The notes beneath the pieces are model-generated. The model ran no database searches and was not told the origin of the DNA. It saw only the letters and a list, made by a program, of their open reading frames with translations. This document shows, in pieces, positions 26,689 to 35,456 of a DNA stretch of 64,000 nt. This DNA is from Actinomycetota bacterium. Lineage in GTDB: Bacteria > Actinomycetota > CADDZG01 > WHSQ01. The stretch is taken from positions 131,776 through 195,775 of the forward strand of contig JAUJNI010000001.1 of assembly GCA_030446465.1 (NCBI GenBank). Reading direction: 5' to 3'. Each line of letters begins with the position of its first letter. Within the stretch, counting starts at the first letter, position 1. Position numbers and translations under genes: made by a program.

Positions 26689-27359
26689 CACCTGACGCTC
26701 CTGCAGCGATCCTCGCCGCAGGGGGCCGGGGCGAACGGAGCGGCTCTGCAACCCCCAAGCAATTCAGGGAATTGGGCGATCGCCCAGTGGCGGTCTGGTC
26801 GGCTGCCATCCTCGTCGAGGCAGGTTGTCGCCCCATCATCGCCGTAGTTCCTGAAGAGGAAGTTGAGCGCGCTTCTTCACTGATGGCGAACCTGGTCGAT
26901 GTCGTCGTCGTAGCCGGAGGGGCCACTCGGCAGCAATCCGTGGCTAATGGGCTCCAGTGGGTCGAATCGACACGAGTGGTGATCCATGATGCCGCCCGGC
27001 CCTTCGCGACGGCCCAAGCGGTGCTCAAAGTTCTTGATGCCTTGGAGAATGCCGACGCAGCAGTCACTGCGGTTCCGGTCGACGAAACCCTAAAGAAAGT
27101 CGATGCAGGCGTGGTGGTCGGCACCATTGAACGTACCGGCTTGTACCGAGTTCAGACGCCACAGGCCTTCCGCACACCGGTACTGAAAAGGGGCCACGAC
27201 CAGGCTCGGTCTGAAGGATTTGAGGCAACGGACGATGCTCAGCTAATCGAGCGGTGGGGCGGGACGGTCGCGGTGGTGCAAGGCAGCCGAGCCAATATCA
27301 AGATCACGTTTGCCGAGGATTTCAAGATGGCGGAGTCGATGCTCGAGGCGCACTCATGA
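26685..27359 (+). CDS. ispD: 2-C-methyl-D-erythritol 4-phosphate cytidylyltransferase, unusual start
   Basis: Third step of the MEP isoprenoid pathway. The CTP-binding motif, AAILAAGGRGERSGSATPKQF, spans about 26703-26765, followed by LGDRPVAVWS and the VIHDAARPF and PQAFRTPVL motifs. A start at TTG 26772 would remove this essential motif. The frame is open back to a TAA at 26643 but contains no ATG, GTG or TTG before the motif. The best candidate is ATA 26685, which overlaps the carD stop as ATAG and has GGACGAGG 8 nt upstream. The resulting 224-aa length is normal. A sequencing error or single-base change is the alternative. Confidence 0.85.
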   Translation: MAPDAPAAILAAGGRGERSGSATPKQFRELGDRPVAVWSAAILVEAGCRPIIAVVPEEEVERASSLMANLVDVVVVAGGATRQQSVANGLQWVESTRVVIHDAARPFATAQAVLKVLDALENADAAVTAVPVDETLKKVDAGVVVGTIERTGLYRVQTPQAFRTPVLKRGHDQARSEGFEATDDAQLIERWGGTVAVVQGSRANIKITFAEDFKMAESMLEAHS

Positions 27360-27847
27360 CGACACCGAGGATCGGGCTTGGCTTTGACGTTCATGCCTTT
27401 ACAGAGAATCGTCCGCTCATCCTTGGAGGAACCGCTATTCCGAACGCCCCAGGGCTCGAGGGACATTCCGACGCGGACGTTCTCAGCCACGCCATCGCCG
27501 ACGCTCTGTTGGGGGCTGCGGATCTGGGCGACCTAGGTGCGATGTTTCCGGATGACGATCGCTGGAAGGACGCATCGAGCCTCTTGATACTGGGTGAAGC
27601 GGCGAGCGCCGCCAGGAGGGCGGGATGGGCACTCGTCAACGTCGACGCAACCTTGCTGGCGGAGGCTCCGAGGCTTGCTCCGTACAAGGATGAGATGAAG
27701 GCGAATGTGGCGCGAGCTCTTGCGGCGCCGGCGGAAGCCGTTTCCATAAAGGCGACCACGACCGACGGCTTGGGATTCGCGGGACGGGGCGAAGGCATCG
27801 CAGCCATGGCGGTGGTGCTGGTCCAGCGACCGACTGGTGGAGAATAG
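27356..27847 (+). CDS. ispF: 2-C-methyl-D-erythritol 2,4-cyclodiphosphate synthase
   Basis: Cyclises CDP-methylerythritol phosphate in the MEP pathway, two steps after IspD (IspE works between them). The 163-aa protein has the metal site GLGFDVHAF, the LILGG region, GHSDADVLSHAIADALLGAA and the C-terminal KATTTDGLGFAGRGEGI motif. ATG 27356 overlaps the ispD stop (ATGA), so the two are coupled. The ispD-ispF-cysS order is typical of actinobacteria. Confidence 0.97.
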   Translation: MTTPRIGLGFDVHAFTENRPLILGGTAIPNAPGLEGHSDADVLSHAIADALLGAADLGDLGAMFPDDDRWKDASSLLILGEAASAARRAGWALVNVDATLLAEAPRLAPYKDEMKANVARALAAPAEAVSIKATTTDGLGFAGRGEGIAAMAVVLVQRPTGGE

Positions 27848-27852
27848 GCGCC

Positions 27853-29310
27853 ATGCCGATTCGAATCCATGATTCCCGAGCACGCGAGGTAGTCGAGCTT
27901 CAACCACGCGATGCCGGCCAGGTCGCGATGTACGTGTGTGGACCAACCGTCTACAACTACATCCACATCGGAAATGCGCGCACGTTGGTCTGGTACGACT
28001 TCATCAGGCGTTATCTGGCCTATCGGGGGTTCGACGTGACGTACGTCATGAATTACACGGACGTCGACGACAGGATCATCGAGCGCGCAAAGTTGGAAGG
28101 TCTCCCCCCCGAGGGAGTCGCGCGCAAGTACACCCAAGCGTTTGAGAGCGACATGTCGGCGCTCGGCGTGCAGCCCGCCGATGTGGTGTGCAAGGCAACC
28201 GACCACATCGAAGACATGGTGACTGCCATAGAGGGCCTGGTCGACAGTGGCGTCGCATACGAATCCGAGGGTGACGTCTTTTTTTCGGTGGAAGACTTCC
28301 CCGGCTACGGCAAGCTGTCGGGCCGGTCGCTCGAGGACATGCGCGCCGGTGAACGCGTCGAGCCCGCAGCCAACAAGCGCCACCCACTCGACTTCGCTCT
28401 ATGGAAGTCCGCCAAAGAGGGAGAGCCGTCGTGGTCTTCTCCGTGGGGGCCGGGCCGCCCGGGGTGGCACATCGAGTGCTCGGTGATGTCAACCAAGTAC
28501 TTGGGCATGGGATTCGATATTCACGGCGGTGGTCGCGATCTTCTCTTTCCGCACCATGAGAACGAGCTGGCGCAAGCCGAGGCGTTGGCGGGTGAGGAAC
28601 CGTTCGTTAGGCACTGGGTGCACGCTGGACTGGTCCAAATGGAGTCGGTCAAGATGTCGAAGTCGCTGGGCAACGTCGTCTTGGCGCGCGATGCGCTGGA
28701 GCGTTACTCGGGCGAAGTGGTTCGTTACTGGACCCTGATGGGGTCTTATCGGACGCAAGCGATCTTCTCGGACGACTCTCTGGCCGACGCGGCACGGGCC
28801 TACGGCCGCTGGAAGACCTTCGTCGAAGCTGCTACGCATGCACTGGGGGAGGGCTCACCGAATCCTCCGAAGAAGCCGCGGCGACCCTTTGGGTCGTCTG
28901 AAGATCCTCCGCCTGACTACATCGGTCGGTTCGCCGCAGCGATGGACGACGACTTCAACTCGTCGGAGGCAGTCGCGGCTATTCACGATCTCGTGCGTGA
29001 AGCGAACAAGAACATAGACGGTGCTCAGCGCGGTGATGAAGATGACCGGAACACGTTGAAGTCCTTGTTCGAGTCCTTTTTAGAGATGACGGCGGTGCTC
29101 AATTTCGACTTTGACTCCGGAGCCGACGACGCCGACCTGGTGAGTGGTCTCGTCGAGTACCTGCTGGAGCTACGGGAGCAAGCGCGCGCGGAGAGAGCTT
29201 TTGACCGGGCCGACGCCATCCGCACCCGGCTGTTGGAGCTCGGTGTGATCCTCGAGGACACGCCGGCCGGCACTCGGTGGCGGCTGGCCCCCAGTGAGCC
29301 GGCGCAGTAG
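27853..29310 (+). CDS. cysS: Cysteinyl-tRNA synthetase
   Basis: Charges tRNA-Cys. The class I core shows the zinc ligand region MYVCGPTVYNYIHIGNART with the HIGH-type motif HIGN, the second zinc region WHIECSVMS, LLFPHHENELAQAEA with the HHE zinc ligands, and KMSKS (VKMSKSLGN). A DALR-type helical domain follows at the C-terminus. The 485-aa length is normal. ATG 27853 is 5 nt after ispF. Its 3' end overlaps the rlmB start by 17 nt. Confidence 0.97.
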   Translation: MPIRIHDSRAREVVELQPRDAGQVAMYVCGPTVYNYIHIGNARTLVWYDFIRRYLAYRGFDVTYVMNYTDVDDRIIERAKLEGLPPEGVARKYTQAFESDMSALGVQPADVVCKATDHIEDMVTAIEGLVDSGVAYESEGDVFFSVEDFPGYGKLSGRSLEDMRAGERVEPAANKRHPLDFALWKSAKEGEPSWSSPWGPGRPGWHIECSVMSTKYLGMGFDIHGGGRDLLFPHHENELAQAEALAGEEPFVRHWVHAGLVQMESVKMSKSLGNVVLARDALERYSGEVVRYWTLMGSYRTQAIFSDDSLADAARAYGRWKTFVEAATHALGEGSPNPPKKPRRPFGSSEDPPPDYIGRFAAAMDDDFNSSEAVAAIHDLVREANKNIDGAQRGDEDDRNTLKSLFESFLEMTAVLNFDFDSGADDADLVSGLVEYLLELREQARAERAFDRADAIRTRLLELGVILEDTPAGTRWRLAPSEPAQ

Positions 29311-30070
29311 TCGACGCACTGACGGCGGCGACGATTCGGGTGTCGTTGCAGGAAGGCGTGCGGTTGCGGAGCTGTTGCGCTCTGGCAAGTCGGCCGAGCG
29401 CATCCTTGTTGCAGGCGGCGCGTCTTCAAGAGGTGCGCTTGGGGAGATCCTCGGCTTGGTGGAGGTTGCGGGTGTCCCGGTGCGGACGGTTTCTCGTCAG
29501 GAGCTGGACCGTCTCGCGCCCGATATAAACCACCAAGGGGTAATTGCCGTGACTCCGAGGTTCCGTTACGCCTCGATAGATGAGTTGCTGAAGGCCCCCT
29601 CCCCCAGTCTGCTGTTCTTGGACGGCGTCATGGACCCTCACAACCTTGGGTCGCTCATAAGGAGTAGCGAGTGCGCAGGCTTTGACGGTGTGGTCATTCC
29701 CGCGCGCAGGGCAGCCGGTGTCACGTCGGCCGTCCGCAGGATTTCGGCCGGCGCTGCAGAGCTCATGCCGGTTGCAAGAGTTGACAACTTGGCGCGCGCG
29801 CTCGATAGGGCGCGCACGAAAGGCGTCTGGGTGCTCGGCCTCGACGCGCGTGGCTCAAGCGATCTCTGGACCACTAACCTTGCGGAGCCTCCGGTGGCGA
29901 TCGTGTGCGGCGCTGAGGACAAGGGCCTTTCCAAACCGGTTCGTGACAGTTGTGACGAGCTCGTACAGATACCCCTCGCCGGACGGTTGAGCTCTCTTAA
30001 CGTTGGCGTCGCCGGAGCCATCGCAATGTTCGAAGTTGCCCGAAGGCAGGCATTATTGGATACGCTCTGA
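29294..30070 (+). CDS. rlmB: 23S rRNA (guanosine-2'-O-)-methyltransferase RlmB-like (SpoU family)
   Basis: SAM-dependent ribose methyltransferase of the SPOUT class. The N-terminal substrate-binding domain (VVAGRRAVAELLRSGKSAERILV) is followed by the trefoil-knot core with LFLDGVMDPHNLGSLIRS (motif 1), VCGAEDKGLSKPV (motif 2) and IPLAGRLSSLNVGVAGAIAMFE (motif 3). The 258-aa length fits the RlmB/TrmH group. GTG 29294 lies inside the end of cysS. The exact target site is assumed from family and gene order. Confidence 0.93.
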   Translation: MSRRSSRRTDGGDDSGVVAGRRAVAELLRSGKSAERILVAGGASSRGALGEILGLVEVAGVPVRTVSRQELDRLAPDINHQGVIAVTPRFRYASIDELLKAPSPSLLFLDGVMDPHNLGSLIRSSECAGFDGVVIPARRAAGVTSAVRRISAGAAELMPVARVDNLARALDRARTKGVWVLGLDARGSSDLWTTNLAEPPVAIVCGAEDKGLSKPVRDSCDELVQIPLAGRLSSLNVGVAGAIAMFEVARRQALLDTL

Positions 30071-30125
30071 TCGATCCATTGTTCGATTCGCTACCATGCT
30101 TCGCCTGGATCAGGTGGGGGTCTGA

Positions 30126-30764
30126 ATGAGGCAAGACACGCTCGGTTGCACGGACGAAGAGCTCGTCGTGCGCGTGCGCGACGGTGAGGAGCAAGCGATC
30201 GAAGCGCTTCTCGACCGCTACCGGCACTACGCGCGCGCGAAGTCCCGTTCGTATTTCCTCGCAGGCGCGGACAAGGAAGACATCGTTCAAGAAGGGATGA
30301 TCGGTCTCTACAAGGCAATAAGGGACTTCGACCCGGAACATGACACCGCCTTCAGGGCTTTCGCCGAGCTGTGCATCACGCGGCAAATCATCACTGCGAT
30401 TAAGACCGCGACTCGTCAAAAGCACATCCCGTTGAACTCATACGTGTCGCTCAACAAGGCCACTTCGAGTGATGGGGACTCCGAGCGCTCCCTTTCCGAC
30501 TCGCTCGTCACGGCCCACGTCACCGATCCGGCAGAGTTGGTGATCTCGGCCGAGGAGGTGGCGATGATCAAGACCGCCATGGGACGAACGCTCTCGGGCT
30601 TCGAGACCGAGGTACTCGAGCTCTACATGGACGGTAAGTCGTACCAGCAGATCGCCGACCTGATGGGTCGCCACGTGAAGTCGGTTGACAATGCGCTGCA
30701 ACGGATCAAGCGCAAGCTCGAGCAACACATCCTCAAGCGGGGTAGTCAGCAGTTGAGAGTGTGA
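30126..30764 (+). CDS. sigH: RNA polymerase sigma factor, SigH (Spo0H)-like
   Basis: The 212-aa sigma-70-family protein has region 2 (DKEDIVQEGMIGLYKAIRDF, then FRAFAELCITRQIITAIKTA) and region 4 with a helix-turn-helix (SYQQIADLMGRHVKSVDNALQRIKRKL). The wording of region 2.1-2.4 is that of Bacillus subtilis SigH-type factors, which in deep actinobacteria occur next to rlmB as here. No anti-sigma gene is adjacent. The symbol is by family; the regulon is unknown and a sporulation role should not be assumed. Confidence 0.88.
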   Translation: MRQDTLGCTDEELVVRVRDGEEQAIEALLDRYRHYARAKSRSYFLAGADKEDIVQEGMIGLYKAIRDFDPEHDTAFRAFAELCITRQIITAIKTATRQKHIPLNSYVSLNKATSSDGDSERSLSDSLVTAHVTDPAELVISAEEVAMIKTAMGRTLSGFETEVLELYMDGKSYQQIADLMGRHVKSVDNALQRIKRKLEQHILKRGSQQLRV

Positions 30765-30838
30765 ACCGGTATCGGCAAGTGATGGGAGGTCGGGCGGCCA
30801 CCGGGGTCCCAACAGATGGCGGTACCCTGTCACACGAT

Positions 30839-30911
30839 GCTGGAGTAGCTCAGTTGGTAGAGCAGCCGCCTTGTAAGCGGCAGGTCGCAGGTTCGAATCC
30901 TGTCTCCAGCT
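30839..30911 (+). tRNA. tRNA-Thr (anticodon TGT)
   Basis: A full cloverleaf is visible: acceptor stem GCTGGAG/CTCCAGC, D-arm GCTC-AGTTGGTA-GAGC, anticodon stem GCCGC/GCGGC with loop CTTGTAA (anticodon TGT), and T-arm with loop TTCGAAT. CCA is not encoded. It lies between sigH and the glutamate dehydrogenase gene. TACCCT at 30823-30828 could be its -10. Confidence 0.97.
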
Positions 30912-30942
30912 CAGGTCCGAGTTCGACGTCAATGGAGACGCT

Positions 30943-32214
30943 GTGAGACTGGAAGAGCAACCGCAGCCGGCCGGCGAGTCCCCATGGGAGACCGCGCTGG
31001 CGCAGCTGGACGAGGTAGCGGAGCTGATGGGACTTGCCCCCGGAGTCCATGCGACCCTTCGCTGCCCCAAACGAGCATTGATCGTGTCGGTCCCCTTTAG
31101 AAGAGACGATGGTTCGACCAGGGTCTGCCAGGGCTACCGCGTTCATCACAGCATGACCAGAGGGCCCGCCAAGGGGGGCATTCGCTATCACCCTTCTGTG
31201 GATCTCGACGAGGTGAAAGCGCTCGCTATGTGGATGACGTGGAAGTGCGCGATCGTCAACATCCCCTTCGGCGGGGCTAAGGGGGGAATAACGGTCGACC
31301 CGAAGGAGCTCTCGAGGCAGGAGCTGGAGCGCATGACCAGACGGTTTGCCTCCGAGATCCTTCCGTTCATAGGACCGGAGCGCGACATCCCTGCTCCCGA
31401 CATGAACACAAACGAAGAAATCATGGCGTGGATGATGGACACCTATTCCATCAATAAGGGTTATTCGGTCCCCGGCGTAGTGACTGGGAAGCCAGTATCC
31501 ATTGGTGGCTCCCGGGGCAGGAGCGGCGCCACCTCTCGTGGCGTGATGTACATCATCTTCGCGGCGCTCAAGGAGCTCGGCCTTGGGATCGAGGAGGTCA
31601 GCGTCGCGATACAGGGCTACGGCAAAGTCGGGGGAGTGGCCGCTCAGCTTCTTCATGATTCGGGTTGCCGAGTGGTTGCGGTCTCCGATGTCGAGGGGGG
31701 GCTCTATCGAGAAAAGGGACTCGACCCCGAAGCATTGAATCGCTACAAGCGCGATGCCGGAACGGTGGTGGGCTTTCCGGGGGCCGAGCCGGTCAGCAAT
31801 GAAGAGCTGCTCGAGATCGAGTGTGACGTCCTCGTCCCGGCCGCGATAGAGGGAGTCATCACCGTCAAGAACGCGGACAATGTGAAGGCACGGGTCGTCT
31901 GTGAGGCCGCCAACGGACCCGTGACGTTCGAAGCCGACAAGATCCTCAACGACAGAGGTGTCTTCGTTGTGCCGGACATAGTTGCGAACTCCGGAGGCGT
32001 CACCGTCTCCTACTTCGAATGGGTGCAGGACATACAGGCTTATTTCTGGTCCGAGAAGATGATCAACGACCGCTTGCGGCAGATCATGGAGGGCGCCTTC
32101 TACGAGGTCTACGAGTTCGCCGCCGAGAAGAGAATCACGATGCGCCAGGCGGCGCACTGGATCGGCGTCGGGCGCGTGGCCGAAGCCCACCTCACCCGCG
32201 GCCTCTTCCCGTAA
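30943..32214 (+). CDS. gdhA: Glu/Leu/Phe/Val dehydrogenase (glutamate dehydrogenase)
   Basis: NAD(P)-dependent oxidative deamination, most likely of glutamate to 2-oxoglutarate. The 423-aa protein has the substrate-site motif GPAKGGIRYHP, the catalytic-lysine motif PFGGAKGGI, the PAPDMNTNEEIMAWMMDTY segment and a Rossmann motif VAIQGYGKVGGVAA. Hexameric GDH length (about 420 aa). GTG start at 30943. Amino-acid specificity (Glu or branched-chain) cannot be settled by eye. Located after tRNA-Thr, perhaps with its own promoter in the short gap. Confidence 0.93.
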   Translation: MRLEEQPQPAGESPWETALAQLDEVAELMGLAPGVHATLRCPKRALIVSVPFRRDDGSTRVCQGYRVHHSMTRGPAKGGIRYHPSVDLDEVKALAMWMTWKCAIVNIPFGGAKGGITVDPKELSRQELERMTRRFASEILPFIGPERDIPAPDMNTNEEIMAWMMDTYSINKGYSVPGVVTGKPVSIGGSRGRSGATSRGVMYIIFAALKELGLGIEEVSVAIQGYGKVGGVAAQLLHDSGCRVVAVSDVEGGLYREKGLDPEALNRYKRDAGTVVGFPGAEPVSNEELLEIECDVLVPAAIEGVITVKNADNVKARVVCEAANGPVTFEADKILNDRGVFVVPDIVANSGGVTVSYFEWVQDIQAYFWSEKMINDRLRQIMEGAFYEVYEFAAEKRITMRQAAHWIGVGRVAEAHLTRGLFP

Positions 32215-32253
32215 ATCCGGGGGTTCTCAGGGCGCCCGCGCTACGCTCACGCA

Positions 32254-32544
32254 ATGGAAGACCTTGCCCCCAGAGACCAGGATCTGGCGCCGAGAGACAT
32301 CGAGATCCTCGACTTCGAGCGGTCCTGGTGGAAGCACGCGGGCGTCAAAGAAGATGCCATCAGGGACCGCTTCGACATGTCTGCCACCCGCTACTATCAG
32401 CTTCTGAACGAGTTGCTGGAGAACCCTGCCGCGATGACCTATGACCCCATCCTCGTCAAACGGCTGAGGAGGCTCAGGACCTACCGGCAGAGGCAGCGAG
32501 TAGCTCGGCTTCTGGGCGCCGAGTACGTGCCTAGCAGACACTAG
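32254..32544 (+). CDS. DUF3263 domain protein
   Basis: The 96-aa protein has the DUF3263 pattern: DIEILDFERSWWKHAGVKEDAI, RDRFDMSATRYYQLLNELLE and DPILVKRLRRLRTYRQRQR. It reads as a small helix-turn-helix-like protein (WxxxxGxKExAIRxxFxxSxTRYYQxLN), probably DNA-binding. Restricted to actinobacteria as far as I know. It is followed 11 nt later by a LytR_C protein, its usual neighbour. Confidence 0.9.
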   Translation: MEDLAPRDQDLAPRDIEILDFERSWWKHAGVKEDAIRDRFDMSATRYYQLLNELLENPAAMTYDPILVKRLRRLRTYRQRQRVARLLGAEYVPSRH

Positions 32545-32555
32545 GGGGCGCCGGA

Positions 32556-33161
32556 ATGGGGCGGCACTCCTCCGCCAGACAGTTGTACTTCTATAAGTCT
32601 GTGGCTCTCTATTTCCTCCCGTGGGCGCTGGTTGCGGCGATTGCAGTGACCGCGGTGTGGGCCGGTGTCTCCGCCTTGGGTCAAGACGAGCTCTCGACTC
32701 GCCCTCCGCCCCCCAGAAAAGAGACCAGGAAAGAAGGGCCCGCCGATTCCAAGAAGATCGCTGCCGCGCCCACGCAGTCCCCAGAGACGCCGGCAGCCAC
32801 ACCGAGCCCGACGAGCCCCTCTCCGACGGCAAGCGCGACAACCTCCCCCTCTCCTACGGAGGACGACGGGTCGAAGACTCCCCTCATCACCGACGTAACG
32901 GTTCAGGTGCTGAACGGCACTTCAGCCTCAGCCGCAGATGACGCGGTGGCTACTCGACTCAGCGATCTGGGATTCGATGTGGTGGCGGTGCAGCCCGCCT
33001 CTACGTCATATCCGGAGACCACCGTTTACTGGTCCACCGTCGATTCCAAGGATGCTGCGGAGGCACTGGGGGAGCGTTTCGGCTGGCAGATCGGGCGTAA
33101 GCCCGAGAACCTCTCGCCCTCTGTCGCCATACACGTGGTCGTGGGCGCCGACGAGGCCTGA
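32556..33161 (+). CDS. LytR C-terminal domain protein, membrane-anchored
   Basis: The 201-aa protein has one membrane helix (about residues 17-41, FLPWALVAAIAVTAVWAGV), a Pro/Thr/Ser-rich linker at about 55-110, and a LytR_C domain (VTVQVLNGTSASAADDAVATRLSDLGFDVV) ending at the C-terminus. The linker and domain lie outside the membrane, where LytR_C domains are thought to bind cell-wall components. Gene order after DUF3263 is conserved in actinobacteria. Confidence 0.88.
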   Translation: MGRHSSARQLYFYKSVALYFLPWALVAAIAVTAVWAGVSALGQDELSTRPPPPRKETRKEGPADSKKIAAAPTQSPETPAATPSPTSPSPTASATTSPSPTEDDGSKTPLITDVTVQVLNGTSASAADDAVATRLSDLGFDVVAVQPASTSYPETTVYWSTVDSKDAAEALGERFGWQIGRKPENLSPSVAIHVVVGADEA

Positions 33162-33195
33162 TCTCCTCATTGGTATACCGGCGTAGCTTCCCCTG

Positions 33196-33972
33196 ATGGG
33201 ACGCGCTGATCTGTTGCTCGAGCGCCCTGAATCGACGGGATTGTTTATCGACTTCGACGGGACCCTCTCGCCCATGGTAGCCGTTCCGTCCGACGCGCGA
33301 CCGGCCCCCGGTGCGCGGGACTTACTCGAGCGACTGGCGCGGAAGTTTGCGATTACGGCAGTCGTATCGGGGCGTTCTGCAGCGGATCTCCTCGAGTGGC
33401 TTGGATCCGGCATCGAGATCTGGGGTCTGCATGGAGCCGAACGCACGGTTGAGGGCCGCGTTGAGATGTCGCCCAGAGTGGGTCCTTACCTCTCGCTCAT
33501 GCAGGAAGTGCGCAGAGACGCCGCTCGGCGCCTCGAGGAGATGAAGCTCAGCGGAGTCCTCCTCGAGGACAAAGACGTCATGCTCACTCTGCATTACAGG
33601 ACCGCTTCTGATCCCGTCGAGGCCGAGAGGCTTCTTGGGAAGTTGGTTCTCGACCTTGCCTCGCGGCACGGCGTCGTCCAAGCACAGGGGAAGATGTCGT
33701 TCGAGCTTCGTCCCCCGATCGAGCTCTCCAAGGCCGACGTGATACTGGAGCGTTCGACCGAGCTCCAACTCACCGCCGTCGCATTTGCGGGTGACGATGT
33801 CGTTGACCTCCCTGCGTTCGATGCCCTCGACGCGCTCGCGGCCGAAGGACGGATGACCCTCAGGGTTGCGGTCGCATCCCCTGAAGCTCCCCCCGAACTG
33901 CTTCAGCGAGCGGACGTGGTGGTGGATGGTCCTAAGGGCTTGCTGGAGTGGCTTCGCACGCTCGCCGATTGA
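33196..33972 (+). CDS. otsB: Trehalose-6-phosphate phosphatase
   Basis: Removes phosphate from trehalose-6-phosphate. The 258-aa HAD-family protein has the catalytic motif FIDFDGTLSP near residue 16, the second motif VVSGRS, GLHGAER, and the late motif FAGDDVVDLPAFDAL with metal-binding aspartates. ATG start. Its TGA stop ends one base before the otsA stop on the other strand, so the pair is tail-to-tail rather than in one operon. Confidence 0.94.
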   Translation: MGRADLLLERPESTGLFIDFDGTLSPMVAVPSDARPAPGARDLLERLARKFAITAVVSGRSAADLLEWLGSGIEIWGLHGAERTVEGRVEMSPRVGPYLSLMQEVRRDAARRLEEMKLSGVLLEDKDVMLTLHYRTASDPVEAERLLGKLVLDLASRHGVVQAQGKMSFELRPPIELSKADVILERSTELQLTAVAFAGDDVVDLPAFDALDALAAEGRMTLRVAVASPEAPPELLQRADVVVDGPKGLLEWLRTLAD

Positions 33973-33973
33973 C

Positions 33974-35437
33974 CTAGAAAGGCGGCGCCGTGACGGGCGT
34001 CCCACTTTCTTGTATTGAGGTCAAATCTTCGATCTGGGCGTTGATCCAGTCTTCGGGAGTGCGGTCGTGCGCTACTGCCTTGAGGCCGGCCGCCCGTTCC
34101 CTTCTCTCGCTGTCCGGCATGTCTATCGCCCGTTCGAGCGCGTCCACTGTTGCTGCTACATCCCAGGGATCCTCTATCCGAACAGACTTCTCGCCCAGCT
34201 GTTCGAATGCGCCGGCCCCAGCCGACAGCACCAGCGCTCCATCGCGGGTGTTGAGGGCGGTTCCCTCTTTGGCCACCAGGTTCATGCCGTCCATTAGTGG
34301 GTTCACCAGCAGTGCGTCGTAGATCATCAACGCCCCGAGAGTTCTGTCGTAATCGTCTTTCATGAACAGCTCGATCGCTTCCGGGTGGCGTCGATTGACC
34401 GACTCGACCGCCTCCTCGACTGCCTGCCCGTAGTCCCGATACTCGGGCATCGACTCGCGTGAGGGGTAGAGACAGGCGACGAACCTGACCTTGCCCCGCA
34501 AGTCTGGTCGTCTGTCGAGCAGAAGGCCGAACGCCTCGAACCCTCTCACTATGTTCTTGGATGGCTCGGTCCTGTCGGCACGGACGAGGAGCACCTCTTG
34601 TCCTGCGGTCTCGAAGTGCTCCGCCCACCTCTGTGAAGGCTTCCTGGCCGCCCGCTTCAAGAGGGCGGGCGCGTCGATGGGGATCGGGTAGCTGCGTATC
34701 CACGTGCGGCGGCCGTCGAACTCAATCAGCCCGTCGGAGCGGTCGACCTTGAACCCCAATGACTCGCATGAGTCCAAGAAGTTATGGACCCATCGTTTGA
34801 CGTGGAAACCGAGCAGGTCCGTGCCGAGCAATCCCTCCACCACGCCGCGCGCCACCTCCTCTGGCAGCGGCTCCAAGCCCTCCGGCCCGCAGAAAGAGGA
34901 ATGAGTGAAGTGGAAGATCACCTGATCCGGCCGCGCTCTTCTGAGGTGCATCGGCGCCGTCGAGAGGTGGTAGTCCTGGAACAACACGAGGGCGGAGGGA
35001 TCCGCTATCTCCTGCACTGCAGCCGCGAAACGTTTGTTGACCTTCTCATAAGAGCGCCGCCACGCGGCCAACTCCTCTTCACCAAAGGGATCGATGTCGA
35101 GCTCGCTCCAGAGGCAATGATTGGCGAACCACAGCATTCGGTTGGACACCACGTTGTAGTACTCGGAATAGGTGGCCGGGTCTATGTCGAGGAGGTAGAC
35201 CGGATAGCCAAGCCGGGACGCCAGGCCGTCGGCCGCGCCCGCCGCCACCGCCTCGCGATCCGTGTTCGAGGTTGCGGCCGCAATCCAGATCGCTTTGTCG
35301 CCGATTCGGCGAGCCACGTGGTGCATCGCCCCCGCAAGCCCGCCGGCACCCTTCTTGATGTTCCACGCGTCTTTTCTTCTCAAGAACGAGACGGGACCTC
35401 TGTTGGAGACCAAGACGACACTCGCGTCCTCATTCAC
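33974..35437 (-). CDS. otsA: Trehalose-6-phosphate synthase (GT20)
   Basis: Transfers glucose from a nucleotide sugar to glucose-6-phosphate. The 487-aa protein starts with VVLVSNRGPVSF and has WFANHCLWSE, VLFQDYHLST, FHFTHSSF, RADRTEPSKNIVRGFEA and the C-terminal NPLMDGMNLVAKEG motif, all GT20 landmarks. GTG 35437 gives the family N-terminus; ATG 35464 is possible and would overlap the glycerate kinase start. The frame stays open far upstream (to 36553), but that part is the antisense of glycerate kinase. Confidence 0.94.
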   Translation of the reverse strand: MNEDASVVLVSNRGPVSFLRRKDAWNIKKGAGGLAGAMHHVARRIGDKAIWIAAATSNTDREAVAAGAADGLASRLGYPVYLLDIDPATYSEYYNVVSNRMLWFANHCLWSELDIDPFGEEELAAWRRSYEKVNKRFAAAVQEIADPSALVLFQDYHLSTAPMHLRRARPDQVIFHFTHSSFCGPEGLEPLPEEVARGVVEGLLGTDLLGFHVKRWVHNFLDSCESLGFKVDRSDGLIEFDGRRTWIRSYPIPIDAPALLKRAARKPSQRWAEHFETAGQEVLLVRADRTEPSKNIVRGFEAFGLLLDRRPDLRGKVRFVACLYPSRESMPEYRDYGQAVEEAVESVNRRHPEAIELFMKDDYDRTLGALMIYDALLVNPLMDGMNLVAKEGTALNTRDGALVLSAGAGAFEQLGEKSVRIEDPWDVAATVDALERAIDMPDSERRERAAGLKAVAHDRTPEDWINAQIEDLTSIQESGTPVTAPPF

Positions 35438-35456
35438 CGCTCGTATCCTAGAGGGC

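Noticed and set aside
26772-27359. ispD starting at TTG 26772
   Set aside because: Would delete the CTP-binding AAILAAGG motif that is clearly encoded just upstream in frame.
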